Source: JAFGTX01 sp942492225 | GTDB lineage: Bacteria; Bacillota; Clostridia; Peptostreptococcales; Acidaminobacteraceae | Direction of reading: 5' to 3' | NCBI GenBank assembly: GCA_942492225.1 | Contig: CALODS010000001.1 | Location: forward strand, 80,629 to 144,628 | Length of the DNA: 64,000 bases | Shown: in pieces, positions 16,903-24,615 of the stretch | Numbering within the stretch: position 1 is the first letter of the stretch | Layout of the letters: each line of letters starts with the position of its first letter | Program-made: the position numbers and the translations under genes | Notes under the pieces: generated by a model | Told to the model about the DNA's origin: nothing | Database searches by the model: none | Seen by the model: the letters and a program-made list of their open reading frames with translations, nothing else

Positions 16903-17096
16903 ACCAACTGATTCGAAGTCAGTTTCTTTTGCTTTTGGGGACATGGACTTTCTTGCTTTTGCAATGCTCGTCATAGCGTATCACCCAACCTCAACCTACC
17001 CAATTATTGACGATTTAAGTCCTGTTTTGATGAGCAAGTCTCCAGATTGTCCCCAAGAAAAAAGAGCCAATCGGTTTGATCACTTGGATCTTGGGT
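16903..17096 (-). repeat. Cassette-boundary repeat R3
   Basis: This matches R2 over its full length with scattered differences, and R1 over its right 125 bp. The terminator stem is imperfect here (GAGCCAATCGG against CACTTGGATC), although the T6 tract is kept. It follows the membrane-protein gene of cassette 4. Confidence 0.85.
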
Positions 17097-17142
17097 TTAT
17101 GCTTTTATAACAAAGTTAGTTATTTCTCTGAGACTTTTTTAT

Positions 17143-17623
17143 TTATTCTTTTATTATTTCGTAATCTACACCTTGCATCGAGCGTGGAAGATAGTATATT
17201 TTTATTTTTGAACCAATTGGAAAGTCAGCAGTACTTGTTGGATATATATAAGTAAATTTCTTTTTTTCAACACCAACAACAACTGATAATCCTGAATCTT
17301 CAGAAGTGTTTACAACACCTGTATAATTACTATATTCACCAACAATAAATTGTGGCAAATCCATGTAAAATTTCATTGAAGGAATCATAATAAATAAGAG
17401 ATAAACGCCTACTATTAAATACAGCTGGATACCTACTGATTCACCTTTTCTTTTTAGTAAAAAAATACTTACCATCGCTACTAAAAATATTAGTAAAAAA
17501 AGTGTTTTTAGAAAAAAAGTAATCCCAACATCAATATCTTTAAATAATAAAAATATGTCAAAAAATTACTGCTATAACAAGAATAGGGCTAAATATTTTA
17601 TCTATCGAGTTCGAATTATCCAT
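17143..17623 (-). pseudogene. Cassette membrane protein (copy 4), frameshifted
   Basis: ATG 17623 begins MDNSNSIDKIFSPILVIAVI, 3 bp after the 115-residue gene, and the frame breaks at a six-A run (17560-17565, plus strand). Deleting one base joins it to FDIFLLFKDIDVGITFFLKT and on through MIPSMKFYMDLPQF to the family end IYYLPRSMQGVDYEIIKE. The intact C-terminal 110 residues could in theory start at a later Met. Either the run is a sequencing error or this copy is inactive. Confidence 0.7.
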
Positions 17624-17626
17624 TTT

Positions 17627-17974
17627 TTAGTCTCCCTTCATAACGTCAATTGGAATTCTCTTAACGATAATATCATTTTCATATACTAGAATCCAATGTA
17701 ACCCAGGTTCTATAAATTCCACTTCATACTCAATTATTGACACTTCAATACCTTTAAGAATGATCTCTTGTTCAGTTGCATTTATAATATTTTCATTCGG
17801 ATCAATGAGCACCGTTTTTTCTACAATAATTTCATTAATACCATACCATTGAATTACAAAATCAAATATACTCTCCTCATCTAAATAAAATGTATTTCCA
17901 GCATTAATATAATTTGACTTCTCCGATATTAATTCCTGATATTCATCGCAAATTATTGCAGATAAAATTTCCAT
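17627..17974 (-). CDS. Cassette beta-rich protein of 115 residues (copy 4)
   Basis: This is a full-length paralogue of 11547-11894: it begins MEILSAIICDEYQELISEKS, has FDFVIQWYG and ends GLHWILVYENDIIVKRIPID. The conserved spacing and final strands argue for one compact beta domain. The binding site AGAAGGAGATAG again overlaps the end of the upstream Ser-rich frame. It remains intact although the genes on both sides are broken, so it may still be under selection or the breaks may be sequence errors. Confidence 0.7.
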   Translation of the reverse strand: MEILSAIICDEYQELISEKSNYINAGNTFYLDEESIFDFVIQWYGINEIIVEKTVLIDPNENIINATEQEIILKGIEVSIIEYEVEFIEPGLHWILVYENDIIVKRIPIDVMKGD

Positions 17975-17977
17975 TTT

Positions 17978-18671
17978 CTATCTCCTTCTTCTGCTACTGC
18001 TACTGCTACTGCTACTGCTACTGCTACTGCTACTGCTACTGCTACTGCTACTGCTACTGCTACTGCTACTGCTACTGCTACTGCTTTGTTCCAATTTTCT
18101 TGTTGCGTATTCTTGAAACTAGATTAGAAACGCTTTTTTTTAATTTCCCTGAAATTTCTTTTACTTTCACATTAACTACTTTTGGGGTTTTTTTCGATTT
18201 GCTACTGCAACCGTCTTTTTTGTGCTTTTCCTATTTCTATTAGCATTAGAGGTAGCTCCTCTTTTTCTTGATTTACTTGCTTCAACTTTATTTAGATTAG
18301 TACTATACACCGATGGTTTACCTTCTGCAATTTTATCTAGTATTTTTTTCCCACCGTCTGGTACTGTGTCGTATAACATACTTCCACCTATAGTAACAAT
18401 TGCCGTTCCTACTCCGATAGCAGGATTGCAAGTGCTTCCTATAACCGTTCCACCCATTGATATAGCTGCCATTTCTTTTTTGAAACTACTCTCATTTGGA
18501 TTAGACATTGTTTTAACATCTAGAGTAATACTGACACCCGTTGCTAAACCTCTCAACGCTTTTCCAACATATCCATTTTTCCCAATTTCGCCTAATTTTT
18601 TAGAATCTTTTGCAGTCTTAGCCATAATATCATCTAAAGAATTCGTTAATTTTGGATCTAGGTCAATACGT
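17978..18671 (-). pseudogene. Ser-tailed cassette protein (copy 4), 5' end lost to an IS and frameshifted
   Basis: The minus strand from 18671 reads DPKLTNSLDDIMAKTAKDSK, then a Gly-rich hydrophobic core like that of 11897-13102 (ISMGGTVIGSTCNPAIGVGT). The frame stops at 18176 after KKTVAVANRKKPQK. One extra base in the preceding A7 run would continue it through VVNVKVKEISGKLKKSVSNL to the hexamer repeat, and a second shift is needed to enter the serine frame that ends RRR-stop at 17978. The N-terminal half is absent, replaced by an IS3-family end at about 18672. Confidence 0.65.
17991..18084. repeat. Perfect hexanucleotide tandem repeat, about 15.7 copies
   Basis: 94 bp of uninterrupted CTGCTA units. 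On the minus strand the three frames read poly-Ser, Ala-Val repeats, or CAG-TAG stops. In copy 1 of the cassette the matching place holds 21-bp units instead. The purity suggests recent expansion by slippage. Confidence 0.95.
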
Positions 18672-18990
18672 TGTACACAAAAAACAAGAAATTACACTGC
18701 TAAAGCTTCAAATTCATTTGATGTCATATAGAAGATACTTCCATGAATTCTACGGTTGTTATACCAGCCTTCTATATATTTGAAAAGTGATTTCTGAACT
18801 TCAGAAAAATCACGATAGACCTTACGGTAAACTTCTTCTTTTTTCAAGATTGAATGAAATGATTCAATAACAGCATTGTCATATGGATTGCCTTTAGCGC
18901 TGTATGATCTAAGACATTTATAATCATCTGTTTTAATGATGTATTCGGTGCTTAAATACTGCGACCCTCTGTCCGTTTTATACCGAATTC
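18672..18990 (-). mobile_element. 3' fragment of an IS3-family element (transposase C-terminal part)
   Basis: The minus strand codes TDRGSQYLSTEYI, then AKGNPYDNAVIESFHSILKK and the end RRIHGSIFYMTSNEFEALAV. This is the last third of an IS3-family OrfB with the second Asp (TDRGS) and the Glu (VIES) of the DDE triad. The first part is missing. The outer end at 18672 (TGTACACAAAAAACAAG) looks like the IS terminus and has replaced the start of the cassette gene. Confidence 0.8.
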
Positions 18991-18997
18991 GGTATAA
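18978..18997. repeat. 20-bp perfect palindrome at the head-to-head IS junction
   Basis: TTATACCGAATTCGGTATAA is its own reverse complement and centres on GAATTC. It joins two different IS3 transposase fragments pointing away from each other, each cut just before its TDRGS motif. Confidence 0.9.
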
Positions 18998-19302
18998 CAC
19001 CGATCGCGGTAGTGAATTTAAGAATTATCTAATAGATGATTTACTTAAAGGATTTAATATTCAACGCTCCCTCAGTGCAAAAGGTTGTCCTTATGATAAT
19101 GCTGTCGCTGAGTCTCAATTTAAAATCATAAAAACAGAATTTGTACGCTCAAGATATTTTGAAACTTTAGATCATTTAAAACAAGAATTATCAGCATATG
19201 TATACTGGTTTAATAACAAAAGAATACATGGCGCATTAGGATATAAAACGCCAGTTGAATTTAAGCAAGCACTCCTTTAAGAAATTGTACGAAAAAGGGT
19301 TG
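18991..19302 (+). mobile_element. 3' fragment of a second IS3-family element
   Basis: The plus strand codes TDRGSEFKNYLIDDLLKGFN, then AKGCPYDNAVAESQFKIIKT and ends RIHGALGYKTPVEFKQALL (stop 19280). It is a transposase of the same superfamily as its neighbour but clearly a different one. The IS terminus (TTGTACGAAAAAGGG) lies at about 19302, inside the tyrosine recombinase gene. Only the last third remains. Confidence 0.8.
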
Positions 19303-19951
19303 CCTTTCCATCGAAATAAACGCGTCGTTCTTTTGCTCCCTTACCATATACAATACATATTCGTTCTTGAAAATCTATATCATCAATATTTAAAGTTACA
19401 AGTTCTCCAACTCTCATCCCCGTTGTATATAGCAAGTCTACTATTGCTAAATCTCGAAGAGTTCTGCAACCGTCTCGGATGATTTCAATATTTTCATCAG
19501 TTATCGTTTTCTTTATCGTAGAAGCCATTCTGATTTTATGTATTCTTCGAACAGGATTCTTTAAGATATAATCCTCATCTTCTAACCAAGAAAAGAAACT
19601 GGATAAATTCCTTCTGATATTATCTAATGTCGAATTCCCACAATTATTAAGGGATTGATGTGTTATCAAATATTCTCTTAATGCCTCAGTTGTAATTTTC
19701 CTAATTGGCAACTCGATCATTGATAACATTTTTTCTATACTTTTCTGATAATACTGAATTGTTCTCTCGGAGCATCCTTCTATCCTTTTAGCAGCAATAA
19801 ACTTTGTCAAATACATAATATTGCTAGTATTTTCTAATTCTTCATGTACTTCTTCTAGTCTATCAATTAGAACCCCTTGTAGGTGTTTCATCTGTGTCAT
19901 ACTTAAATACACAGACATATCATTCAAGATATTATAAATTTGATTATTCAT
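19277..19951 (-). pseudogene. Tyrosine recombinase (XerC/integrase-like), C-terminus cut off by an IS
   Basis: The N-terminal SAM-like core-binding domain is whole (IQYYQKSIEKMLSM to ILKNPVRRI), and the catalytic domain begins with the Arg of TGMRVGELVTL and the Lys of GKGAKERRVYF. After VYFDGKATL (19305) the homology stops and IS sequence follows, so the H-x-x-R box and the catalytic Tyr are absent and the protein cannot recombine DNA. It may have been the integrase of the ssrA island, though its distance from an att site is unusual. Confidence 0.85.
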
Positions 19952-20046
19952 AATTTCACACTCCTTTTTTTAGAGTGTACCCATCATCATTAATTAGTCA
20001 AAAGAATAATAATTCAATCTACATATTGTTATTATAATCTGCACAT

Positions 20047-20415
20047 TTAACTAAAGTTATTAAGACCTATCTTATTCCCTTCAGAATCTATGAGCACTCC
20101 ATAATATCCGCTGTCATCTGCGTGGGGTGATTTTTCTACTAGTACTATTCCTCCAATATCTTCAACAACTGCTAGCAGTTCTTCTATATCACTCTCCATA
20201 TTAAAGTATATTGTAACACCATTAGATGAAGGTTCATATCCTTCTCCCTCAACAATAGTACCGAATGACAAATGTCCTTCTGATGGGAATACCCCCATCT
20301 TCATACCTGGAAAATCCATCCTTTCAATCTTTATGCCTAGTAAAGTCTCATAAAAACTAACAGCTCGTTCAATATTTTTTGCTGGTATTTCGAAAATTGC
20401 AATCATACTTTTCAT
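20047..20415 (-). CDS. VOC-superfamily (glyoxalase/bleomycin-resistance fold) protein
   Basis: This 122-residue single VOC domain begins MKSMIAIFEIPAKNIERAVS, with FYETLLGI, and ends GVLIDSEGNKIGLNNF. The terminal Glu position is replaced by a Gly-Leu end, so the metal site may be incomplete. It follows an AraC-type regulator gene by 80 bp on the same strand, as in many inducible VOC pairs. The substrate is unknown. Confidence 0.82.
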   Translation of the reverse strand: MKSMIAIFEIPAKNIERAVSFYETLLGIKIERMDFPGMKMGVFPSEGHLSFGTIVEGEGYEPSSNGVTIYFNMESDIEELLAVVEDIGGIVLVEKSPHADDSGYYGVLIDSEGNKIGLNNFS

Positions 20416-20495
20416 ATAATCTTCCTCCCTTTTTTATTGTACTATCATTTTAAGCTGCGTCTTAATATAAAAATTGTAAAAAAACGACAAGATCA

Positions 20496-21311
20496 TCATT
20501 TGTAGAATTTACTAGATAAAATCATTTCTTTTGAATCCAAAAATTCTTTAGGTGTGATTCCTGTAAATTCCTTAAAATCCTTAATAAAATGAGATTGATC
20601 ATAGTAATCACTTGAATATGCAATTTTAGTCAAACTATGTGGCTCTTCATCAAGTAATAAAGATAATGCCGCTTGAAGTCGTATAACTTTCACTAACTTT
20701 TTAGGACTCAAACCAATGTTTCTTTTAAACTGACGCTCTAAGTTTTTTCTCTTACTCTTTTCATCTCCCAATATATTAACAATCTTCACATTGCCTTCTC
20801 TTTGATAGATAATATCTACAGTTGTTCTTATAATCTGATCAACAACTTTGCTCTCTTTTAATCTATCAAACAAAAAAGCTTCAATAATTTCAATACGTTC
20901 TTGAGTAGAATCTGCATGTATAATATTGCTTTCTAGCTCTTTAACTATCTTATTATCAAACAGTTGATCCAAAGCTGTTTCTTTATTTACTAGGTCATCC
21001 ATCGATTTATTGATAAGATTTGAAAATCCTAGGGGAAAGAAACTAACTGCAAAGGTATTGACATTTCCAACAGGTTCTATATAAAACGAATCCAAAAACT
21101 GACCAATTACCATAGCTCTAGGCTGTAAGATATAATCATCATCGGATGTATATCTTTTTATATCATCACCTAATACAAAGGCCATTTCAATACAACCATC
21201 AGGTATGATTCTTTGTTTACAATAATTCTCCTGTTTAGGAACTTTCAAACTCCAGTATAAGTTTATTAAAGACTCAAGTTCAGGATGGGGTCTATAAGTC
21301 AAGTATTCCAT
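20496..21311 (-). CDS. AraC-family transcriptional regulator
   Basis: The 271-residue protein has an N-terminal domain of the type often seen in short AraC regulators (YRPHPELESLINLYWSLKVP) and a C-terminal AraC DNA-binding domain (AYSSDYYDQSHFIKDFKEFT GITPKEF). The second helix-turn-helix is well kept and the first is weaker. It probably controls the adjacent VOC gene, as inferred from position. Confidence 0.88.
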   Translation of the reverse strand: MEYLTYRPHPELESLINLYWSLKVPKQENYCKQRIIPDGCIEMAFVLGDDIKRYTSDDDYILQPRAMVIGQFLDSFYIEPVGNVNTFAVSFFPLGFSNLINKSMDDLVNKETALDQLFDNKIVKELESNIIHADSTQERIEIIEAFLFDRLKESKVVDQIIRTTVDIIYQREGNVKIVNILGDEKSKRKNLERQFKRNIGLSPKKLVKVIRLQAALSLLLDEEPHSLTKIAYSSDYYDQSHFIKDFKEFTGITPKEFLDSKEMILSSKFYK

Positions 21312-21625
21312 GAAACCTCCTTGCCTATTTAGATCTATTCACATTCTTACATTAGTAATATAAAAAACGAAGTAATTTATGATCTGGTTCATTCTATTTG
21401 ATTCTAAACTAATTGTATCACAAGCAAATATTAAATAAACTCCTAACCTATAAATCAGAATCATCAAATAAGTTTTATCCTGAACTTTAGATTAACAAAT
21501 AATACTTGAACAAAAATGCTAATAGCCGTGGGGGTGTACAACATACATTTCTTAAAATATTGTTAAAGTTGAAAATGTTAACTCACCTACAAATTTTGCA
21601 ATTACTCATATAAAAATATAATCCT

Positions 21626-21657
21626 AAAAAGCAGAGCCTTCTCAAGCTCTGCTTTTT
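21626..21657. terminator. Bidirectional hairpin terminator
   Basis: AAAAAGCAGAGC and GCTCTGCTTTTT surround CTTCTCAA, with A/T tracts on both sides. No gene ends close by on either strand: the nearest are 21312 (minus, start) and 21857 (plus, start). It may insulate the AraC and endopeptidase genes or be left from a lost gene. Confidence 0.7.
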
Positions 21658-21722
21658 GTATAACAGTAAATCAATGAATCACAATATACAGTATTGTCCG
21701 TTATGTTAAAATTGAAATATTT

Positions 21723-21830
21723 GACATTTTTCACCAAACGTGATATTGTAAAGAATGTTAAATATTGTAAGTGTTTGACGTGTCAATATATCACTATACA
21801 ATTGATTAAATTTAATTGTATAGTGATAAT
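21723..21830 (+). promoter_or_regulatory. Promoter and 15-bp inverted repeat upstream of the M23 endopeptidase gene
   Basis: TTGACG (21776-21781) and TACAAT, 16 bp apart, form a good sigma-A-type promoter. A perfect inverted repeat, TATCACTATACAATT / AATTGTATAGTGATA with a 10-bp spacer (21789-21828), overlaps the -10 region, so it could be an operator or a 5'-UTR hairpin. Another TTGACA lies at 21722-21727. Confidence 0.6.
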
Positions 21831-21856
21831 CTTAATTTTAGAAAGGGGATAAATAT

Positions 21857-22735
21857 ATGAAAAATTTTAAATCACTATCTAGATTCCTAAGTAGCGTTCT
21901 AATGTTAGTTGCTATTTTAGGAATCTCTTTATCAAATGTATCAATGGCTAGTTCAGATAGCCCTTGGGACTACTCTTCCACTCCCGAAAGAGCGATCTAC
22001 TATAGACAGCATTCAGTTATGACAGGCAATGATGTTAAATGGGTTCAACAAGCATTAAATATTACTAACAATATAAATTTAACTCTTGATGGCTCATTTG
22101 GACCAGCATGTAAAACTGCCGTGACAAACTTCCAAAGAAACTATGGTTTATATCAAGATGGATCTTTCGGTCCTGGAACACGAAGTAAAATGGTTTCAGT
22201 TTTAAACTCGAAGGGATATTCTGATAACTCGTCTGGTGGTACTGCTGAGTATAAACTTGTGTGGCCTACTGAACGTACGACTATCACAGGTATGTATGGA
22301 GAAAAGGCATCTAGACGTGGTTCAGGTTATAATCAAAGATTCCATTCTGGTATCGATATTGGCTCAGTTGTCGGAGATGATGTTTATTCAATTGCTGATG
22401 GTATAGTCATTGATATAGATTCTACTCAACATAGAGGAAAATATGTTATTGTTTACCACGAGAATCTTGGTATCAGTTCACTTTATGAACATCTTGACAC
22501 GACTAAAGTTTATCTAGGCAAGAAAGTTTGGGCAGGAAACATTATTGCTACAAGCGGAGATAGTGGTACGAAAGCTGATGGTAGTTCATATCCTCCACAT
22601 TTACATTTTGGTATTACAAAAGGGAAAATGACTAATCTGAGTTATGATTTATGGTATGTCCGTACACCGAATCAAAATAACACTATAGAACCTGATCCGA
22701 GATATAATAATAAGATTACATACACATATAAATAA
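21857..22735 (+). CDS. Secreted M23 endopeptidase with peptidoglycan-binding domain
   Basis: The product (292 residues) should cut peptide cross-links of the cell wall. A signal peptide covers residues 1-31 (ending NVSMAS). A PG_binding_1 domain follows (about 55-115, VQQALNI, DGSFGPACKTAVTNFQ). The M23/LytM domain has zinc ligands H163 and D167 (HSGIDIG) and H250 in HLHFG, with H248 before it. The start has AGAAAGGGGAT upstream. The gene stands alone with its own promoter and terminator inside the island region. Confidence 0.92.
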   Translation: MKNFKSLSRFLSSVLMLVAILGISLSNVSMASSDSPWDYSSTPERAIYYRQHSVMTGNDVKWVQQALNITNNINLTLDGSFGPACKTAVTNFQRNYGLYQDGSFGPGTRSKMVSVLNSKGYSDNSSGGTAEYKLVWPTERTTITGMYGEKASRRGSGYNQRFHSGIDIGSVVGDDVYSIADGIVIDIDSTQHRGKYVIVYHENLGISSLYEHLDTTKVYLGKKVWAGNIIATSGDSGTKADGSSYPPHLHFGITKGKMTNLSYDLWYVRTPNQNNTIEPDPRYNNKITYTYK

Positions 22736-22754
22736 TTTGTTATATAGATTCATT

Positions 22755-22789
22755 AAAACATCCCAGACGGCTATCGACTGGGATGTTTT
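22755..22789 (+). terminator. Terminator of the M23 gene
   Basis: AAAACATCCCAG pairs with CTGGGATGTTTT around 11 bases, 20 bp after the stop codon. Confidence 0.8.
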
Positions 22790-22793
22790 AAAA

Positions 22794-22937
22794 TTATAAA
22801 GTCATTTGCTCAGTTTCACTGCTGTCCTTAAGAACACGTGAAACAACGATTCTTCTACTATCATGCCATTTATCTAATTTGGTAAACAGTTCAGATGGAA
22901 CTTTTGATACTAGAGTCGCATATGCTTTTGTCTTAAT
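22794..22937 (-). CDS. Possible small 47-residue protein with a non-standard start
   Basis: On the minus strand AAGGAGGTC is followed at once by ATT, and the frame then reads KTKAYATLVSKVPSELFTKL and ends SSETEQMTL-stop. There is no ATG, GTG or TTG, so if it is real it uses ATT or is a decayed gene. The composition resembles small DNA-binding accessory proteins, but I cannot name a family. The position, next to the ssrA att site, would suit an excisionase, which is speculative. Confidence 0.3.
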   Translation of the reverse strand: MKTKAYATLVSKVPSELFTKLDKWHDSRRIVVSRVLKDSSETEQMTL

Positions 22938-23088
22938 GACCTCCTTAGGCTTTAATTTACATTAAATATTTACTCACAAAGAAATTTAGTCAGCCAATTA
23001 TTAACGCCCCTACAAATCAGAATTTATCTTGTAGATAACATTAGCTGTTAATGATTTACCTCAATTACATATAAATGATTGATTTATA

Positions 23089-23196
23089 CCCCACCGAAAA
23101 CTTGTGTGGGAAAAATGTGGGAAGTTACACAAAAAATAAAACGAACCCTAGTAATAACAAGGGTTCGTTCTTAATTGGTGGAGGCGAGGGGAATCG
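23089..23196. repeat. 108-bp direct repeat at the ssrA 3' end (att copy)
   Basis: It is the partner of 14046-14153, with one mismatch. The right 21 bp are the 3' end of ssrA, which stays intact. The left 87 bp belong to the element and include a CGAACCCT/AGGGTTCG hairpin that can terminate ssrA. Confidence 0.85.
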
Positions 23197-23535
23197 AACC
23201 CCTGTCCAAAAGCACTTCACAAAAGCTTTCTCCGAGCGGAGTTATTAATTTAAATCTTATTAGTTACGTCGTCTAATAACAAACTCCAAAACTAACCAGT
23301 TTCTTAAACCCTAACGACCCGAAACACTGTCGAAATTCGATCCCGTGCAAAGGTTGGTCCAGTCTCAGGCGGCACGAGATAAAGGCCTTGAGAGGGACGG
23401 CTGCGATTAGGCAGCTAACGCTAAATTATTATCTGCGTTTAATTTAATAGTCCAGTTATTTAACGTGTACCCCAGACTAAGAAACACGGCTCGCTTACTG
23501 ATGATCTATACCCCTGTCGAAACCTGTACGCCCCC
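23176..23535 (-). ncRNA. ssrA: Transfer-messenger RNA (tmRNA)
   Basis: tmRNA rescues stalled ribosomes and tags their products for proteolysis. The 5' end GGGGGCGTACAGGTTTCGAC and the 3' end with a T-arm (GGGGTTCGATTCCCC) and an encoded CCA are clear. The tag reading frame ends GCA-GAT-AAT-AAT-TTA-GCG-TTA-GCT-GCC-TAA, giving ADNNLALAA, a typical LAA-type degron. The gene begins at the stop codon of smpB, its protein partner. Its 3' end is the attachment site of the accessory island. Confidence 0.97.
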
Positions 23536-23990
23536 TAGTATTTTTCACTAAGTGCTTGCTGTATTCTACGCTTTGAATCACGTTCAGCAATGGTATGACG
23601 CTTGTCATAAAGTTTTTTACCTTTTGCTACGGCAAGTTCCATCTTGATTAATCCTTTATCCGTTAGATAAATAGTCAATGGAATAAGTGTAAGGCCATCT
23701 TGTGTTGTATAACCAATGAGCTTATTAATTTCTCTTCTGTTTAGAAGAAGTTTTCTTTCTCGTAAGGAATCTACATTTGCAATATTTCCTTTTTCATAAG
23801 GGCTAATGTTCATCCCAATAACAAACACTTCATCACCTTTGACATCGCAATAGGATTCTTTGATATTGACATGTCCTAGTCTAATTGATTTTACTTCTGT
23901 ACCCGTTAATACAAGCCCAGCTTCATAAGTATCTTCTATAAAGTATTCATATCTAGCTTTCTTATTATTTGCAATTATCTTCCGACTCAT
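23535..23990 (-). CDS. smpB: SsrA-binding protein SmpB
   Basis: SmpB (151 residues, normal length) binds the tRNA-like end of tmRNA and carries it into stalled ribosomes. The beta-barrel motifs (NNKKARYEYFIEDTYEAGLV, GTEVKSIRLGHVNIKESYC) and the Lys/Arg-rich tail (GKKLYDKRHTIAERDSKRRI) are all present. Its TAG stop abuts the 5' end of ssrA, so the two RNAs probably come from one transcript that is then processed. Confidence 0.97.
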   Translation of the reverse strand: MSRKIIANNKKARYEYFIEDTYEAGLVLTGTEVKSIRLGHVNIKESYCDVKGDEVFVIGMNISPYEKGNIANVDSLRERKLLLNRREINKLIGYTTQDGLTLIPLTIYLTDKGLIKMELAVAKGKKLYDKRHTIAERDSKRRIQQALSEKY

Positions 23991-24095
23991 TGTTACACCT
24001 CCTTACCTTGCCTCGAATTGATTGTAGCATCTATTCCAACACAAGTCAAATACAGGCTTGGCACTGTAACGGTTTTTTAACATTTTCAGATAACT

Positions 24096-24521
24096 TTAAG
24101 ATGTTGTCATTTTTTTGTCATTTTTCTGATCAAGTATATGATCTGCTAATTTTCTATCCTCAACGCCGATATGTACTTTCAACCATTCCATACAAAAGTA
24201 AGTTACTTTCATCGCATTGGTTGTTGAGGTATTTTTTTCTACCAATTCCTTCAAATGATTCAGTTGTTTAATAAAGTCATTGTGCTTAACAATATGCTCT
24301 TCTAGTTCTGGATAATCATATTTTACTTGCAAAGCTTCTTCATGCTTAAAATGAATTTTTACATAGTTTTGCAAAAAGTTTAACGTGCCTAGGACCTCTT
24401 CTTTACCTTTTCCAGTTTGCATTGCTTCTTGTAAAGCATCTACTGTTTCAATCAAAGTTAAGTGTTCTATATCAATTTCTTCAACACCCGTCATTAATTG
24501 TTTTTCCCAAATTTCTTTCAT
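24096..24521 (-). CDS. Bacteriohemerythrin
   Basis: This 141-residue, four-helix protein should bind O2 through a non-haem di-iron site. The His ligands appear in the expected order: near the N-terminus (VEEIDIEHLTLIE), HFKHEE, EEHIVKHNDF, and the late HIGVED. In anaerobes such proteins sense or scavenge oxygen. It lies 105 bp upstream of smpB (in gene orientation), with no evident functional tie. Confidence 0.9.
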   Translation of the reverse strand: MKEIWEKQLMTGVEEIDIEHLTLIETVDALQEAMQTGKGKEEVLGTLNFLQNYVKIHFKHEEALQVKYDYPELEEHIVKHNDFIKQLNHLKELVEKNTSTTNAMKVTYFCMEWLKVHIGVEDRKLADHILDQKNDKKMTTS

Positions 24522-24615
24522 TATTTTACTCCTTTCAATTCAGTCTATATTTTTATCCGTTATCCTTCCTTCATAAGCTGAAATTGTGTAAAATGGTATT
24601 GAGAGGGGATTTAGT

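Noticed and set aside
9383..17096. R1-R3 repeats as a CRISPR array
   Set aside because: They are over 120 bp, kilobases apart and separated by genes, with no spacers or cas genes.
17914..18243. Plus-strand frame of Cys-Tyr repeats
   Set aside because: It is the antisense reading of the hexamer repeat, lies across two genes on the other strand, and has no ribosome binding site.
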